A stretch of DNA of 64,000 bases from Blastococcus fimeti (GTDB taxonomy: Bacteria; Actinomycetota; Actinomycetes; Mycobacteriales; Geodermatophilaceae), in assembly GCA_900102115.1 (NCBI GenBank), contig FNAW01000003.1, forward strand, positions 124,001 through 188,000, given 5' to 3'. Below the pieces are notes generated by a model. That model saw only the letters and a program-made list of their open reading frames with translations. It was not told where the DNA came from and did not search any database. The translations under genes were made by a program, and so were the position numbers. Below, piece by piece: positions 51,496 through 59,831 of this stretch; within the stretch, counting starts at the first letter, position 1; each line of letters starts with the position of its first letter.

Positions 51496-52479
51496 GTGAC
51501 CAGCGTGGCTCTCGGCCCCACCGATCAGCTCGATCCGCGGCTCCTCGAGCACCGGCGCGAGCTCACCGGCTACTGCTACCGCATGCTCGGCTCGTCCTTC
51601 GACGCCGACGACGCGGTGCAGGAGACGATGGTCCGCGCCTGGCGCGGGCTGGCCGACTTCGAGGGCCGCTCGGCGCTGCGGTCCTGGCTGTACCGGATCG
51701 CCACCAACGTCTGCCTCGACCAGCTCAACGGCCGGTCCCGGCGGGCGCTGCCGATGGATCTCGCGGGCGACCCCTACCCGCCGGTCCCGGCGTCGCTGGC
51801 CGGCCGCCGGCCGATGACGGCGTGGGTCGAGCCGGTGCTCGACCGCCAGGTGATCGCCGAGGACGGCGATCCGGCGGAGCAGGCGGTGGCCCGCGAGTCG
51901 ATCCGGCTGGCGTTCGTCGCGGCGCTGCAGCACCTGCCCCCGCGGCAGCGGGCGGTGCTGATCCTGCGCGAGGTGCTGCGCTGGAAGGCCGAGGAGGTGG
52001 CCACGCTGCTCGACTCGACGGTGGCGTCGGTGAACAGCGCGCTGCAGCGGGCCCGGGCCACGCTCGCCGACCTCGACGGCCGGCCGGCTCCCCGCACCCT
52101 GGACGACGACGACCGTGAGCTGCTGGCCCGCTACCTGGACGCCTTCGAGCGCTACGACATCGAGGCGTTCGTGCAACTGCTGCACGAGGACGCCACCCAG
52201 CACATGCCCCCTTTCGAGATGTGGCTCCGCGGAGCCGAGAACATCGGGATCTGGATGCAGGGGCCGGGCGCGGAGTGCGAGGGGTCGCGGGTGTTCCTGA
52301 CGTCGGCGAACGGGACGCCGGCGCTGGCGCAGTACCGCCCCCGCGCGGGTGGTGGCCACGAGCCGTGGGGCCTGCACGTGCTGGAGATCGAGCGCGGGAA
52401 GGTCGCCCACATCTCCAGCTTCCTCGACCTCGGGACGGGGCTGTTCGTGAAGCTCGGCCTGCCGGCTGGCTTCGACTGA
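51496..52479 (+). CDS. SigG-type ECF sigma factor with SnoaL-like C-terminal domain
   Basis: The 327-residue protein has sigma region 2 (LTGYCYRMLGSSFDADDAVQETMVRAWRGLADFEGRSALRSWLYRIATNVCLD), region 4 (LPPRQRAVLILREVLRWKAEEVATLLDSTVASVNSALQRARATL) and a C-terminal SnoaL-like domain of about 120 residues. Sigma factors of this kind (SigG and SigJ groups) are controlled through the fused domain and not by a separate anti-sigma factor. The gene has a GGAGG and a GTG start. No anti-sigma gene lies next to it. Confidence 0.88.
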   Translation: MTSVALGPTDQLDPRLLEHRRELTGYCYRMLGSSFDADDAVQETMVRAWRGLADFEGRSALRSWLYRIATNVCLDQLNGRSRRALPMDLAGDPYPPVPASLAGRRPMTAWVEPVLDRQVIAEDGDPAEQAVARESIRLAFVAALQHLPPRQRAVLILREVLRWKAEEVATLLDSTVASVNSALQRARATLADLDGRPAPRTLDDDDRELLARYLDAFERYDIEAFVQLLHEDATQHMPPFEMWLRGAENIGIWMQGPGAECEGSRVFLTSANGTPALAQYRPRAGGGHEPWGLHVLEIERGKVAHISSFLDLGTGLFVKLGLPAGFD

Positions 52480-52503
52480 CGGCTCCCGCGCCCCGCCGGT
52501 GAG

Positions 52504-52917
52504 TCAGGCCTGGTGCGCCGCGAGCCACGCGGCCCGACGGCGGGCGGAGGCCTGGGCGAGCCAGGCGTCCTGCACCAGCTCGGCGAGCTCCTGCCGGCTG
52601 ATCTCGCCGAGCCGGCTCGCCTGCACCAGGACGGAGTCGTGCCCGTCGAAGTGCGGGGTGGTGAAGAACGGCGTCGCCGGGTCCTGGACGAGGGCCAGCT
52701 TGTCCGCCTCGGACTCGACCCAGAACATGATCACGTCCGGGAGCTTCCGGCCCTCGGCGTCCACGGCGTCCGGGCGTGGGGTCCGGAAGAAGACGAACGA
52801 CTTCCCGCCCACCTGGTAGACGGCGTGGCCGCGTGATCCGTGGACGACGGTCACGTGCGGCATCGCCTGCGCGAGCTCGTGCACGTCCTCGACCCGCGCC
52901 GGCCGGTCAGCGGTCAC
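52504..52917 (-). CDS. MmcQ/YjbR family DNA-binding protein
   Basis: The 137-residue protein has the YjbR fold: VTVVHGSRGHAVYQVGGKSFVFFRTPRPD, a central VIMFWVESEADKLALVQD and LAELVQDAWLAQA at the end. The family has a CyaY-like fold with a proposed nucleic-acid role but no settled function. GTG 52917 gives the standard length. It is convergent with the SigG-type gene and divergent from the hemerythrin gene. Confidence 0.82.
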   Translation of the reverse strand: MTADRPARVEDVHELAQAMPHVTVVHGSRGHAVYQVGGKSFVFFRTPRPDAVDAEGRKLPDVIMFWVESEADKLALVQDPATPFFTTPHFDGHDSVLVQASRLGEISRQELAELVQDAWLAQASARRRAAWLAAHQA

Positions 52918-52987
52918 GGGCGGCAGCGTAGGTGCGGGACCGGTGTCCGCGGAGCGGTCGCGCTGCGGAGCGGGTACCAAGGGCGGC

Positions 52988-53506
52988 ATGTCCGACTTCG
53001 AGATCACTGCACTCGTCCTGGCCGAGCACGAGATCTTCCGGCGGGATTTCGCCGCGCTCGACGAGCTGCCGGCCGACGAGCTCGCCGCCGCCTGGGAGGC
53101 GCTGCACGCCAAGCTCGAGGTGCACGCCGTGGCCGAGGAGCAGCTGTTCTACCCGCTGCTCGCGCAGGAGGCGGACGGCGAGCAGGAGACGGCGGAGGGC
53201 GTGCACGACCACAACGAGATCCGGCACGCCGCGGCCGCGGTGGGGGAGCAGGAGGTCGGCAGCGAGGGCTGGTGGGAGGCGGTGCGGAACGCGCGGCAGG
53301 TCAACGCCGACCACATGGCCGAGGAGGAGACCGACTTCTTCCCGCCCTTCAAGGAGGCCGTCGACGACGAGCAGCGCGAGGCCCTCGGGATGCGGTGGCT
53401 CGCCTTCCACGACGAGCACGAAGAGGCCGAGGGCCTGTCCGGCAAGGACGCGAAGGTGGCCGACGTGGTCGCGATCGAGGTGCCCGAGGGCGACCCGACC
53501 GTCTAG
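52988..53506 (+). CDS. hemerythrin domain-containing protein
   Basis: The 172-residue protein is a four-helix bundle with iron-binding His and Glu residues: LAEHEIFRRDF, KLEVHAVAEEQLFYPLL (H-x3-E), HDHNEIRHA and VNADHMAEEETDFFP (H-x3-E). It could bind oxygen, NO or iron. The ATG at 52988 starts family homology (MSDFEITALVLAEHE). It is a single gene, divergent from the MmcQ gene and convergent with nei. Confidence 0.85.
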   Translation: MSDFEITALVLAEHEIFRRDFAALDELPADELAAAWEALHAKLEVHAVAEEQLFYPLLAQEADGEQETAEGVHDHNEIRHAAAAVGEQEVGSEGWWEAVRNARQVNADHMAEEETDFFPPFKEAVDDEQREALGMRWLAFHDEHEEAEGLSGKDAKVADVVAIEVPEGDPTV

Positions 53507-53527
53507 GAGCCGACCGGCCGCCCCGGG

Positions 53528-54439
53528 TCACCTGGGGGGTCGTCGCGCATACCCCGCCTCGCCGCGCAGCCGCCGGCCGCGCGAGCCGAAGGACTCCTCG
53601 TTGACTCCGCGGCGCATCCCCGGTCGGGTGGGGCGCTCGGCCAGGGAGGGGAACGGCCCGGGCTGGCAGTGCGGGCACCACCACGTCTCGCGGGAGTAGG
53701 GCGTGCCGGTGATGGAGTCGCGGAAGGCGACCGGCGTGCCGCAGCGGCGGCACGGCCGCTCGGCCCTGCCATAGACCCAGTGGGTCCGGCCTCGGCGGGT
53801 GTCGCCGGTGGTGACCTGACCGGGGTGGTCGAGCGAGTGCTGCATCATCCGGCGGGCCAGGCGGACCGTGGCCCGGAGGTCGACGTCGCGCACGGGCGTC
53901 CAGGGGGAGTAGCCGCGGAGGTAGCAGGTCTCCACCGCCCAGAGATTGCCGATGCCGGCCAGGTTCTTCTGGTCCAGCAGCGCCTCGACGAGCGGCCGCC
54001 CGGGGTCGCGCAGCAGCCGCTCGACGGCCACGTCCTCGTCCCACGAGGTCCCGAGCAGGTCCGGCCCGAGGTGGCCGACGACCTCGTCCTCGCGCGCGGT
54101 CGCGACGAGTTCGAGCACCGGCATGCGCAGCGCGTACGCAGTCGGGCCGTCGGTGTGCAGGACCAGCCGGATCTCGTCGTCGAAGGTGCGCGGCAGGCGC
54201 TTGCCCGGGCCGACCACCTGCCAGGCGCCATCCATCCGGAAGTGGGTGTGCAGCGTCAGCCCGCCGCTGAAGCGGGTGAGCATGTGCTTGCCGAAGGAGT
54301 CGAACGCCGTGATCGTGCGGCCCGCCAGGTCTGCCGTGGCGAGCTGCGGGACGCGGAAGTCGCTGCGTACGACGGTGCGGCCCACCAGGTGCCCGCGCAT
54401 CCGCCGGGCGGCCTTCCAGACGCTGTCTCCCTCGGGCAC
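53528..54439 (-). CDS. nei: Fpg/Nei family DNA glycosylase
   Basis: This base-excision repair enzyme removes oxidised bases and cuts the abasic site. The 303-residue protein has the N-terminal catalytic Pro and Glu (MPEGDSVWKAA), the helix-two-turn-helix LLDQKNLAGIGNLWAVE, and a C-terminal zinc finger with CRRC and CPHC. MPEGDS indicates the Nei rather than the Fpg (MPELPE) branch. Beyond the finger is a basic tail of about 40 residues. It corresponds in order to Rv2464c of M. tuberculosis. Confidence 0.93.
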   Translation of the reverse strand: MPEGDSVWKAARRMRGHLVGRTVVRSDFRVPQLATADLAGRTITAFDSFGKHMLTRFSGGLTLHTHFRMDGAWQVVGPGKRLPRTFDDEIRLVLHTDGPTAYALRMPVLELVATAREDEVVGHLGPDLLGTSWDEDVAVERLLRDPGRPLVEALLDQKNLAGIGNLWAVETCYLRGYSPWTPVRDVDLRATVRLARRMMQHSLDHPGQVTTGDTRRGRTHWVYGRAERPCRRCGTPVAFRDSITGTPYSRETWWCPHCQPGPFPSLAERPTRPGMRRGVNEESFGSRGRRLRGEAGYARRPPR

Positions 54440-54500
54440 GTCTCCATGGTGCCCGGCGGCAACCGGTCCCGCCGACGCGGCGAGGACGTGCAGGGACGTG

Positions 54501-54544
54501 GAGCGGGTGACCGGGATCGAACCGGCATGGCCAGCTTGGAAGGC
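54501..54544. repeat. tRNA-Gly 3'-half copy (distal att-like repeat)
   Basis: These 44 bases are identical to 55932-55975, which is the 3' half of the tRNA-Gly gene from the anticodon loop to the acceptor end. Beyond this point the copy diverges and lacks the 5' half, so it is not a functional tRNA. It is the expected far-end att site of an element integrated at the tRNA-Gly gene. Confidence 0.85.
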
Positions 54545-54640
54545 GGGTTCTCCTCGGAACGGACGACATGCTCAGCGGCCCCGTAGAACCCTGACCTGAG
54601 GGAGGTGACCCCGATGTGCACGTCGGAGAGGCCGCGACTT

Positions 54641-55852
54641 TCAGCGCGCCCGACTGGGAGTGAAGCGGACCGGCATCGTGCGCGGCCCGAAGATGAACGC
54701 AGAGTCCTGCCACGTCGGCGGGCCCGCCGGCTCGATGTCGGGCAGCCGGGTGAGGATCTCGCGCAGCATCGCGGTGATCTCGACACGAGCGATGTGCATG
54801 CCCAGGCAGGTGTGGCGGCCGACCCCGTATGCGATGTGCGGATTGGGGCTGCGGTCGACCCGGAACGCGTCCGGGTCGTCGAAGACCGTCTCGTCGCGGT
54901 TGGCCGAGCCGTAGTAGACGAAGACCTTGTCACCGGCAGAGATCTGCTGGCCGCCGAGCACGGTGTGGCGCGTCGCCGTGCGACGCATGTAGATGACCGG
55001 ACTGACGAAGCGCAACATTTCGTGCATCGCCGGCCCGAGCAGGCCATCGAGGTCGGCCTGCAGCCGCCGCCGCTCTTCCGGGTGGTCGAACAGCGCCTGC
55101 ATCCCGCCCGCGACCAGGTTGCGGGTGGTGTCGCCACCTGCGTCGACGAGCAGCAGGAAGAACAGGCCGAAGTCCAGCTCGTCCAGCCGCTTGCCGTCGA
55201 CCTCGGCGTGCAACAGTCGGCTGGCGAGGTCCTGTCCGGGCTTGGCGCGCTTCTCCGCCGCCACCTGCGAGGCGTAGCCGAACATCTCCAGCACTGCTTT
55301 CGTGCCGGCGCCCTCAGGCACCTTCGTAGGGTCGGCGTGGATGGCCTCGGTGAGGTGGTAGAGCCGCCGGCCGTCCTCGAGCGGGATGCCGAGCAGCTCC
55401 GCGATCACATACGACGGCAGCTCGCCGGCGACGTCCGCGACCAGGTCGCACTCGCCCCGGCTGGCCACTCGGTCCACGATCGTGGCGGCCAGCCCGCCGA
55501 TACGGCCGCTGAGGGCCTGCGCCGCCCTCGGCGTGAACTCCTCGTGCACCAGCCGCCGGTAGCTGGTGTGCAGCGGCGGGTCGCACGAGATCATCATCTT
55601 GTGATCGCCGAAACCCAGCGCCCCGCCGCCATCGGCGATCATGATCGACGGCTCGGACGAAAAGGTCTCGTGGTCCTTCTCGACAGCGATGACGTCGGCG
55701 CGCCGCGTGACGACCCAGAAATCCGGCCCGCGCGGGTCGGCGTGGCGGTGGACCGGGTCGTGCTGGCGCAGCCAGCGGAACTGCTCGTGTGGCTGGCTGC
55801 CGGCGAAGGCCGTCGTGTCGAGCAGGTCGATGCGCGGGGCAGTCGTGGTCAT
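54641..55852 (-). CDS. cytochrome P450
   Basis: The 403-residue protein is a complete bacterial P450. The I-helix oxygen-binding motif is LLLVDAGGDTTRN, the ExxR motif is in HEMLRF, and the heme-binding loop is YGVGRHTCLGM with ligand Cys349. The N-terminal part (FWVVTRRADVIAVEKDHETFSSEP) matches the family. The gene lies inside the tRNA-Gly island and has lower G+C third positions than neighbours, so it was probably acquired. No ferredoxin or reductase gene accompanies it. The substrate is unknown; the sequence is of the actinobacterial class that includes steroid and fatty-acid hydroxylases. Confidence 0.9.
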   Translation of the reverse strand: MTTTAPRIDLLDTTAFAGSQPHEQFRWLRQHDPVHRHADPRGPDFWVVTRRADVIAVEKDHETFSSEPSIMIADGGGALGFGDHKMMISCDPPLHTSYRRLVHEEFTPRAAQALSGRIGGLAATIVDRVASRGECDLVADVAGELPSYVIAELLGIPLEDGRRLYHLTEAIHADPTKVPEGAGTKAVLEMFGYASQVAAEKRAKPGQDLASRLLHAEVDGKRLDELDFGLFFLLLVDAGGDTTRNLVAGGMQALFDHPEERRRLQADLDGLLGPAMHEMLRFVSPVIYMRRTATRHTVLGGQQISAGDKVFVYYGSANRDETVFDDPDAFRVDRSPNPHIAYGVGRHTCLGMHIARVEITAMLREILTRLPDIEPAGPPTWQDSAFIFGPRTMPVRFTPSRAR

Positions 55853-55931
55853 GCCGGAACCTAGCAGGGGAAAGCAGCGCCCACGCCCTACTGAGCTGCG
55901 CAGACACGCATCCACCCCTGGCGAGGATGTA

Positions 55932-55975
55932 GAGCGGGTGACCGGGATCGAACCGGCATGGCCAGCTTGGAAGGC
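55932..55975. repeat. tRNA-Gly-proximal att-like repeat
   Basis: This is the copy of the 44-bp direct repeat that is part of the intact tRNA-Gly gene, covering its 3' 43 nucleotides and one flanking base. It pairs with 54501-54544 and marks the insertion point of the P450 island. Confidence 0.85.
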
Positions 55976-56003
55976 TGGGGCTCTACCATTGAGCTACACC
56001 CGC
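55933..56003 (-). tRNA. tRNA-Gly (anticodon TCC)
   Basis: A 71-nt cloverleaf on the minus strand starts GCGGGTGTAGCTCAATGG and ends with CACCCGC and a T discriminator. The anticodon loop CTTCCAA gives TCC. The T arm is GGTTCGATCCC. CCA is not encoded. Its 3' half is duplicated at 54501-54544. Confidence 0.95.
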
Positions 56004-56073
56004 GAGACCTCGAGAGGTCCGCGGAGAGCCTAGCGCGGCGGCCCCGTGTGGCTCGGCAGGGCCGCCGTCGAGG

Positions 56074-58005
56074 TCAGTACGACGGCTCGAGCGCCTCCAC
56101 GGCCGGCAGGAAGATCTGTTCGCGGTGCACGTCGGCGCGGCTCGGGCTGGTCGTCAGCTGGACCAGCGTCAGGCCGTCCGGGCCGTCGGCCAGCGCCAGG
56201 TCGACGCTCTGCCCCAGATCCACGATCCGGTAGAGCTGCCACGTCGTCGCCGCGGTGGTCAGCTCGCCGACCGGAACGAGCGGCTCCTCGGTGCCGAGCT
56301 GCTCCGCGACCGTTGCGAGGACCTCGTCGGCGGTGACACCGGGGACGACCTGCTGGATCAGCGAGGACAGGAACGACTCCTGCCACAGCCCGGGGATCGC
56401 CTCGATCCACGCTTCCGGGCGCAGGCCCGCGAGTCCGAGCTCGTCGCTCTCGAACGGTGTCATCTCCACCTGGATGCCTTCTGGGGTGAAGGCGGGCGCG
56501 GCGATGTCGTCGACGCAGTCCGTCCCCGGCTCCTGATCCGGTTCGTCCAGGAAGTCCTCGGTGATGTCCACCGCGCACGCGTGGCTGGGCAGCGAGCCGT
56601 GCCCGGTGAACGGGAACTGCACGTAGAAGGCCTCGGACAGGTCGCCGGCGATCTGCTCGCCCCACCGCGGCGGCGTGATCGGGTCCAGGTCCCCGGCGAG
56701 CACCAGCGTCGGGATGTCGCTGGCGAGCGGCTCGTCGGCCTCCGGAGCGGCCGCTCCGGCGTCCCACGAGCTGCACGTCATGGCGAGGCCCGTGCCGGAC
56801 AGCGGGCCGTCCTCGAAGTACCCCTCCACCAGCGGGTGCTCCGCGGCTGCCGCGGCGATGTCCAAGTAGGACTGGAACACCATCTCCTCGTGGCACTGCA
56901 CGGCCAGCTGCTGCGCGATGGCCTGGAAGTCCAGCGTCTGGGTCTGGGTGCCCACCAGCAGGCCGATCGAGCCGAACTCCCCGGCGGCCGCCGCGGTGAT
57001 GACCTCGGGCAGGTGCGGCACCAGCTCGGTCGAGTAGAGCGAGTCGAAGAGGAAGCCCACGAGCGCGTTCCCGTCGAGGTCGTCGTCCACCCGTTCCCCG
57101 CTGTTCGCATCGACGACGGTGATCGGGGCCGGTGCGGCGTTCAGCGTCGCCACCAGGTCGCGGAACGTGCCGCCCAGGTCCGGGTACGCGGTGGCGCAGG
57201 CGAGGTCGTCGGCGCAGGTGGTGAAGAGCGCTTCCATGGCCCGCTCGGCGTTGCCGGGCATCTCCTCGTAGAGGGCGGCATCGAGCGGGTAGGCGGAGTC
57301 CAGCACCACCGACCGGATGCCGTCGGGGTGGTCCCGCATGGCCTGCTGGGCCAGGCGCGTGCCGTAGGAGATCCCGTACAGGTTCCACTCGTCGTAGCCC
57401 AGGGCAACCCGCAGGTCCTCCAGGTCGGCGGCCGAGGCGGCGCTGTTGTAGTCGGCGAAGTCGACGCCGTCGTCGGCCAGGCGCGCGTGGCACTCCTCGA
57501 GCGCGGCCAGGGCCTGGGCCTCCAGCTCCTCGTCGGGCAGGTCGGAGCCCAGCGACCCCAGCGCCCAGTCCGTGTACTCGTCGCACGCCAGCGACGGTTC
57601 GCTCAGCCCGGTGCCACGCTGGTCCAGCAGCACGAGGTCGCGGTTGGCGGTGAGCGGCTCGTAGAGCTGCGCGAAGCCCTCCGGCACGAGCTCCAGCGTG
57701 CTCTGGCCCGGCCCGCCCGACAGGTAGACGACGGGGTCGTCGGCCGGGTCGGGGGCATCGCTCCGGACGATGCCGAAGGCCAGCTCGATCTCCCCGCCGT
57801 CCGGGTCCTCCCGGTCGGCCGGCACCTCGAGCGTGCCGCACTCCATGTCGACGCCCGGGGGCACGTCGATGTCGCAGTCGTCGAAGTCCACGCTGCTCTT
57901 CGCGTCCTTCTCCGAGCGGTCGCTCCGCTCCTCCCCGTCCGCTCCCGAGCAGGCTGCGAGGAACAGCAGCGGAACCATCAGGAGTGCTGCGCGACGACCG
58001 GTCAT
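56074..58005 (-). CDS. secreted alpha/beta-hydrolase lipoprotein (tripeptidyl aminopeptidase SlpD/E-like)
   Basis: The 643-residue protein has a lipoprotein signal peptide ending FLAACS (Cys19) and an acidic linker. The hydrolase part has the oxyanion sequence VVYLSGGPGQS, DQRGTGLS, the nucleophile Ser in LYGISYGTRLAQ, the Asp in LVLAGDLDPITPP and the His near PFTGHGSLPSHAC. This arrangement is that of proline iminopeptidase-like secreted exopeptidases of actinobacteria. A C-terminal tail of 100 residues is not recognised. It may correspond in place to lipP (Rv2463) but is a different family. Confidence 0.85.
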   Translation of the reverse strand: MTGRRAALLMVPLLFLAACSGADGEERSDRSEKDAKSSVDFDDCDIDVPPGVDMECGTLEVPADREDPDGGEIELAFGIVRSDAPDPADDPVVYLSGGPGQSTLELVPEGFAQLYEPLTANRDLVLLDQRGTGLSEPSLACDEYTDWALGSLGSDLPDEELEAQALAALEECHARLADDGVDFADYNSAASAADLEDLRVALGYDEWNLYGISYGTRLAQQAMRDHPDGIRSVVLDSAYPLDAALYEEMPGNAERAMEALFTTCADDLACATAYPDLGGTFRDLVATLNAAPAPITVVDANSGERVDDDLDGNALVGFLFDSLYSTELVPHLPEVITAAAAGEFGSIGLLVGTQTQTLDFQAIAQQLAVQCHEEMVFQSYLDIAAAAAEHPLVEGYFEDGPLSGTGLAMTCSSWDAGAAAPEADEPLASDIPTLVLAGDLDPITPPRWGEQIAGDLSEAFYVQFPFTGHGSLPSHACAVDITEDFLDEPDQEPGTDCVDDIAAPAFTPEGIQVEMTPFESDELGLAGLRPEAWIEAIPGLWQESFLSSLIQQVVPGVTADEVLATVAEQLGTEEPLVPVGELTTAATTWQLYRIVDLGQSVDLALADGPDGLTLVQLTTSPSRADVHREQIFLPAVEALEPSY

Positions 58006-58160
58006 GGCCCCTCTTCATCCGCCGGAGGACGGCGGCCAGTGCCCGCCGGACGCGACGACCAGGCGCCACCGACGCGCCGTCACGCTGCGGGCACCGTAGG
58101 GCACGCCACCCCGCTCGCCGGACGGTGACACGAAGAGGTGACCTGCGGGGATCCCGGCGC

Positions 58161-58166
58161 TAGCGT
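58161..58166 (+). promoter_or_regulatory. -10 element of the second amidase gene (leaderless layout)
   Basis: TAGCGT ends 7 bases before ATG 58174, with no ribosome-binding site between. It is the same hexamer as upstream of the first amidase gene and of fbiC. Confidence 0.5.
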
Positions 58167-58173
58167 CCCGACC

Positions 58174-59622
58174 ATGACCGACACCACCTGGTTGGACGCC
58201 ACCGCGCAGGCCGAGCTGGTGCGGTCCGGCCACGCGAGCCCCACCGAACTCGTCGAGGACGCGATCGAGCGGATCGAGCGGGTGAACCCACAGCTCGACG
58301 CGGTCATCCGCGACCGGTTCGACCGGGCCCGCACGGAGGCCGCCGGCGAGCTGCCCGACGGCCCGTTCCGCGGCGTGCCCATGCTGCTCAAGGACCTCGG
58401 CTGCCACGTCGCCGGTGAGACCACCCAGTACGGGACGTCCTTCCTCGGCGACGTGCGCTGGCCGGCCGACAGCTACCTCGCCCAGCAGTTCCGCGCCGCC
58501 GGGTTCGTCTTCCTCGGCCGCACCAACGTCCCGGAGTTCGGCACCACCATCACCACCGAGCCGCTGTGCAACGCACCGGCGCGCAACCCCTGGAACCCCG
58601 GGCACTCCACCGGCGGGTCCAGCGGCGGCTCGGCGGCCGCCGTGGCGGCGGGGTTGGTCCCGGTCGCCCACGCCAACGACGGCGGCGGCTCCATCCGCAT
58701 CCCCGCGAGCGAGTGCGGGCTCGTCGGGCTCAAGCCCACCCGGGCCCGGGTCAGCCAGGGGCCCGAGGTCGGCGAGGGCTGGGCCGGCGCGACCATCGAC
58801 GGCGCCGTCACCCGGACGGTTCGCGACGCAGCCGCCGTCCTCGACGCGATCAGCGCCTTCATGCCGGGCGACCCGTATCCGGCGCCGGCCCTCGCCCGCC
58901 CACTGGCCGCGGAGGTGGGCGCACCGGTGGGCCGCCTGCGCGTCGGCATCCTCGACGCCGAGCCGGGGGAGCAGTACCTCGACCATTCCGACTGCCGTGC
59001 CGCGGTCGCGCACGCCGGCCGACTGCTGGAGCAGCTGGGCTGCGTCGTCGAGCCGGGCACCCCGGACGGCATGTTCGACGAGCTCTTCGGGCGCTTCTTC
59101 AACGCGACCATCGCGGCCGACACCGCCGTCACCCTCTCCGCCCTCGAGCGCTTCGCGCTCGGCCGGGAGATCGCCGACGAGGAGCTCGAGCCGCGCAACG
59201 CGATGTACCGGGCCGCGGGCCGGGAGATGTCCGCGACCGACTACCTCGGCGCCCGTGCGTACCTGGGCACCTGGGCCCGCCGGATGGCGGCCTTCTGGGC
59301 CCCGGGGGAGCGCGGCGGTCGGGGCTTCGACCTGCTGGTCACGCCCACGGTCGCGGCGCCGCCGCCCGAGCTGGGCTGGTTCACCGAGGCCGGCCCGGCG
59401 GAGGAGGGCCGTCGCATCGGCAGCTTCCTGCCCTACACCGCGCAGTTCAACGTCACCGGTCAGCCGGCGATCAGCCTGCCGCTGCACTGGACGGCGGACG
59501 GCCTGCCGGTCGGGGTGCAGCTCGTCGCTGCGTTCGGCCGGGAGGACGTGCTGGTCCGGGTAGCGGCGGCGCTGGAGGAGGCGGCTCCGTGGGCCGGTCG
59601 CCGTCCGCCGGTCAGCGCCTGA
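58174..59622 (+). CDS. amidase signature family protein
   Basis: The 482-residue amidase has the catalytic Lys in VPMLLKDLGCHV, the cis-Ser in TGGSSGGSAAAVAAG and the nucleophile Ser in HANDGGGSIRIPASECG. It is similar in length and order to the amidase at 38757, including the C-terminal YNVTGQPAIS-like segment (FNVTGQPAISLPLHWTADGLPVG), so the two are paralogues. Substrate is unknown. It stands alone, divergent from the lipoprotein hydrolase and followed by tRNA-Pro. Confidence 0.88.
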   Translation: MTDTTWLDATAQAELVRSGHASPTELVEDAIERIERVNPQLDAVIRDRFDRARTEAAGELPDGPFRGVPMLLKDLGCHVAGETTQYGTSFLGDVRWPADSYLAQQFRAAGFVFLGRTNVPEFGTTITTEPLCNAPARNPWNPGHSTGGSSGGSAAAVAAGLVPVAHANDGGGSIRIPASECGLVGLKPTRARVSQGPEVGEGWAGATIDGAVTRTVRDAAAVLDAISAFMPGDPYPAPALARPLAAEVGAPVGRLRVGILDAEPGEQYLDHSDCRAAVAHAGRLLEQLGCVVEPGTPDGMFDELFGRFFNATIAADTAVTLSALERFALGREIADEELEPRNAMYRAAGREMSATDYLGARAYLGTWARRMAAFWAPGERGGRGFDLLVTPTVAAPPPELGWFTEAGPAEEGRRIGSFLPYTAQFNVTGQPAISLPLHWTADGLPVGVQLVAAFGREDVLVRVAAALEEAAPWAGRRPPVSA

Positions 59623-59673
59623 GCTCCGCGCGCGGAGGAGCCGGCGGCCGATCCGCCTAGACTCGGGCGGCCA

Positions 59674-59750
59674 CGGGGTGTGGCGCAGCTTGGTAGCGCA
59701 CCTGCTTTGGGAGCAGGGGGCCGCAGGTTCAAATCCTGTCACCCCGACCA
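59674..59750 (+). tRNA. tRNA-Pro (anticodon TGG) with encoded CCA
   Basis: A cloverleaf starting CGGGGTGTGGCGCAGCTTGG and closing with CACCCCG, discriminator A and an encoded CCA. The anticodon loop TTTGGGA gives TGG. The T arm is GGTTCAAATCC. The 3' end is followed by two degenerate copies of its own T arm and acceptor strand. Confidence 0.95.
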
Positions 59751-59831
59751 GGTCGTGCGGCAGGCTCACATCCTGTCGCCCCGACCAGGTCGTGCTGCAC
59801 GGGTCCGCATCCCGTCAGCCCGGCCGAGCCA
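59723..59831 (+). repeat. tandem degenerate copies of the tRNA-Pro 3' end
   Basis: The T arm and acceptor 3' strand of tRNA-Pro with the following GGTCGTGC (from 59723) are repeated from 59760 and again from 59797, a period of 37 bases. The first copy is close (CACATCCTGTCGCCCCGACCA), the second more diverged (CGCATCCCGTCAGCCCGGCC). The 4-bp T stem still pairs in each copy (CAGG/CCTG, then CGGG/CCCG). They look like successive insertion scars at the tRNA 3' end. Confidence 0.7.

Larger units (their letters stand above)
54501..55931. mobile_element. small island at tRNA-Gly carrying one cytochrome P450 gene
   Basis: About 1.4 kb lies between the tRNA-Gly gene and a 44-bp direct copy of its 3' half, the arrangement left by tyrosine-integrase insertion into a tRNA 3' end. 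The only gene inside is a complete P450. No integrase, excisionase or mobility gene is present, so the element is probably the remnant of a larger one or is moved by helpers elsewhere. The DNA inside has more A+T at third codon positions than its surroundings (for example near 55010-55020). Confidence 0.7.

Noticed and set aside
48253..52410. 1385-residue open frame on the minus strand
   Set aside because: Only the part up to 49569 is the histidine kinase. The rest runs antisense through the lipoprotein and SigG-type genes and is an artefact of high G+C content.
54501..54544. second tRNA-Gly gene
   Set aside because: Only the 3' half is present; the 5' acceptor strand and D arm are missing, so it cannot fold into a tRNA.
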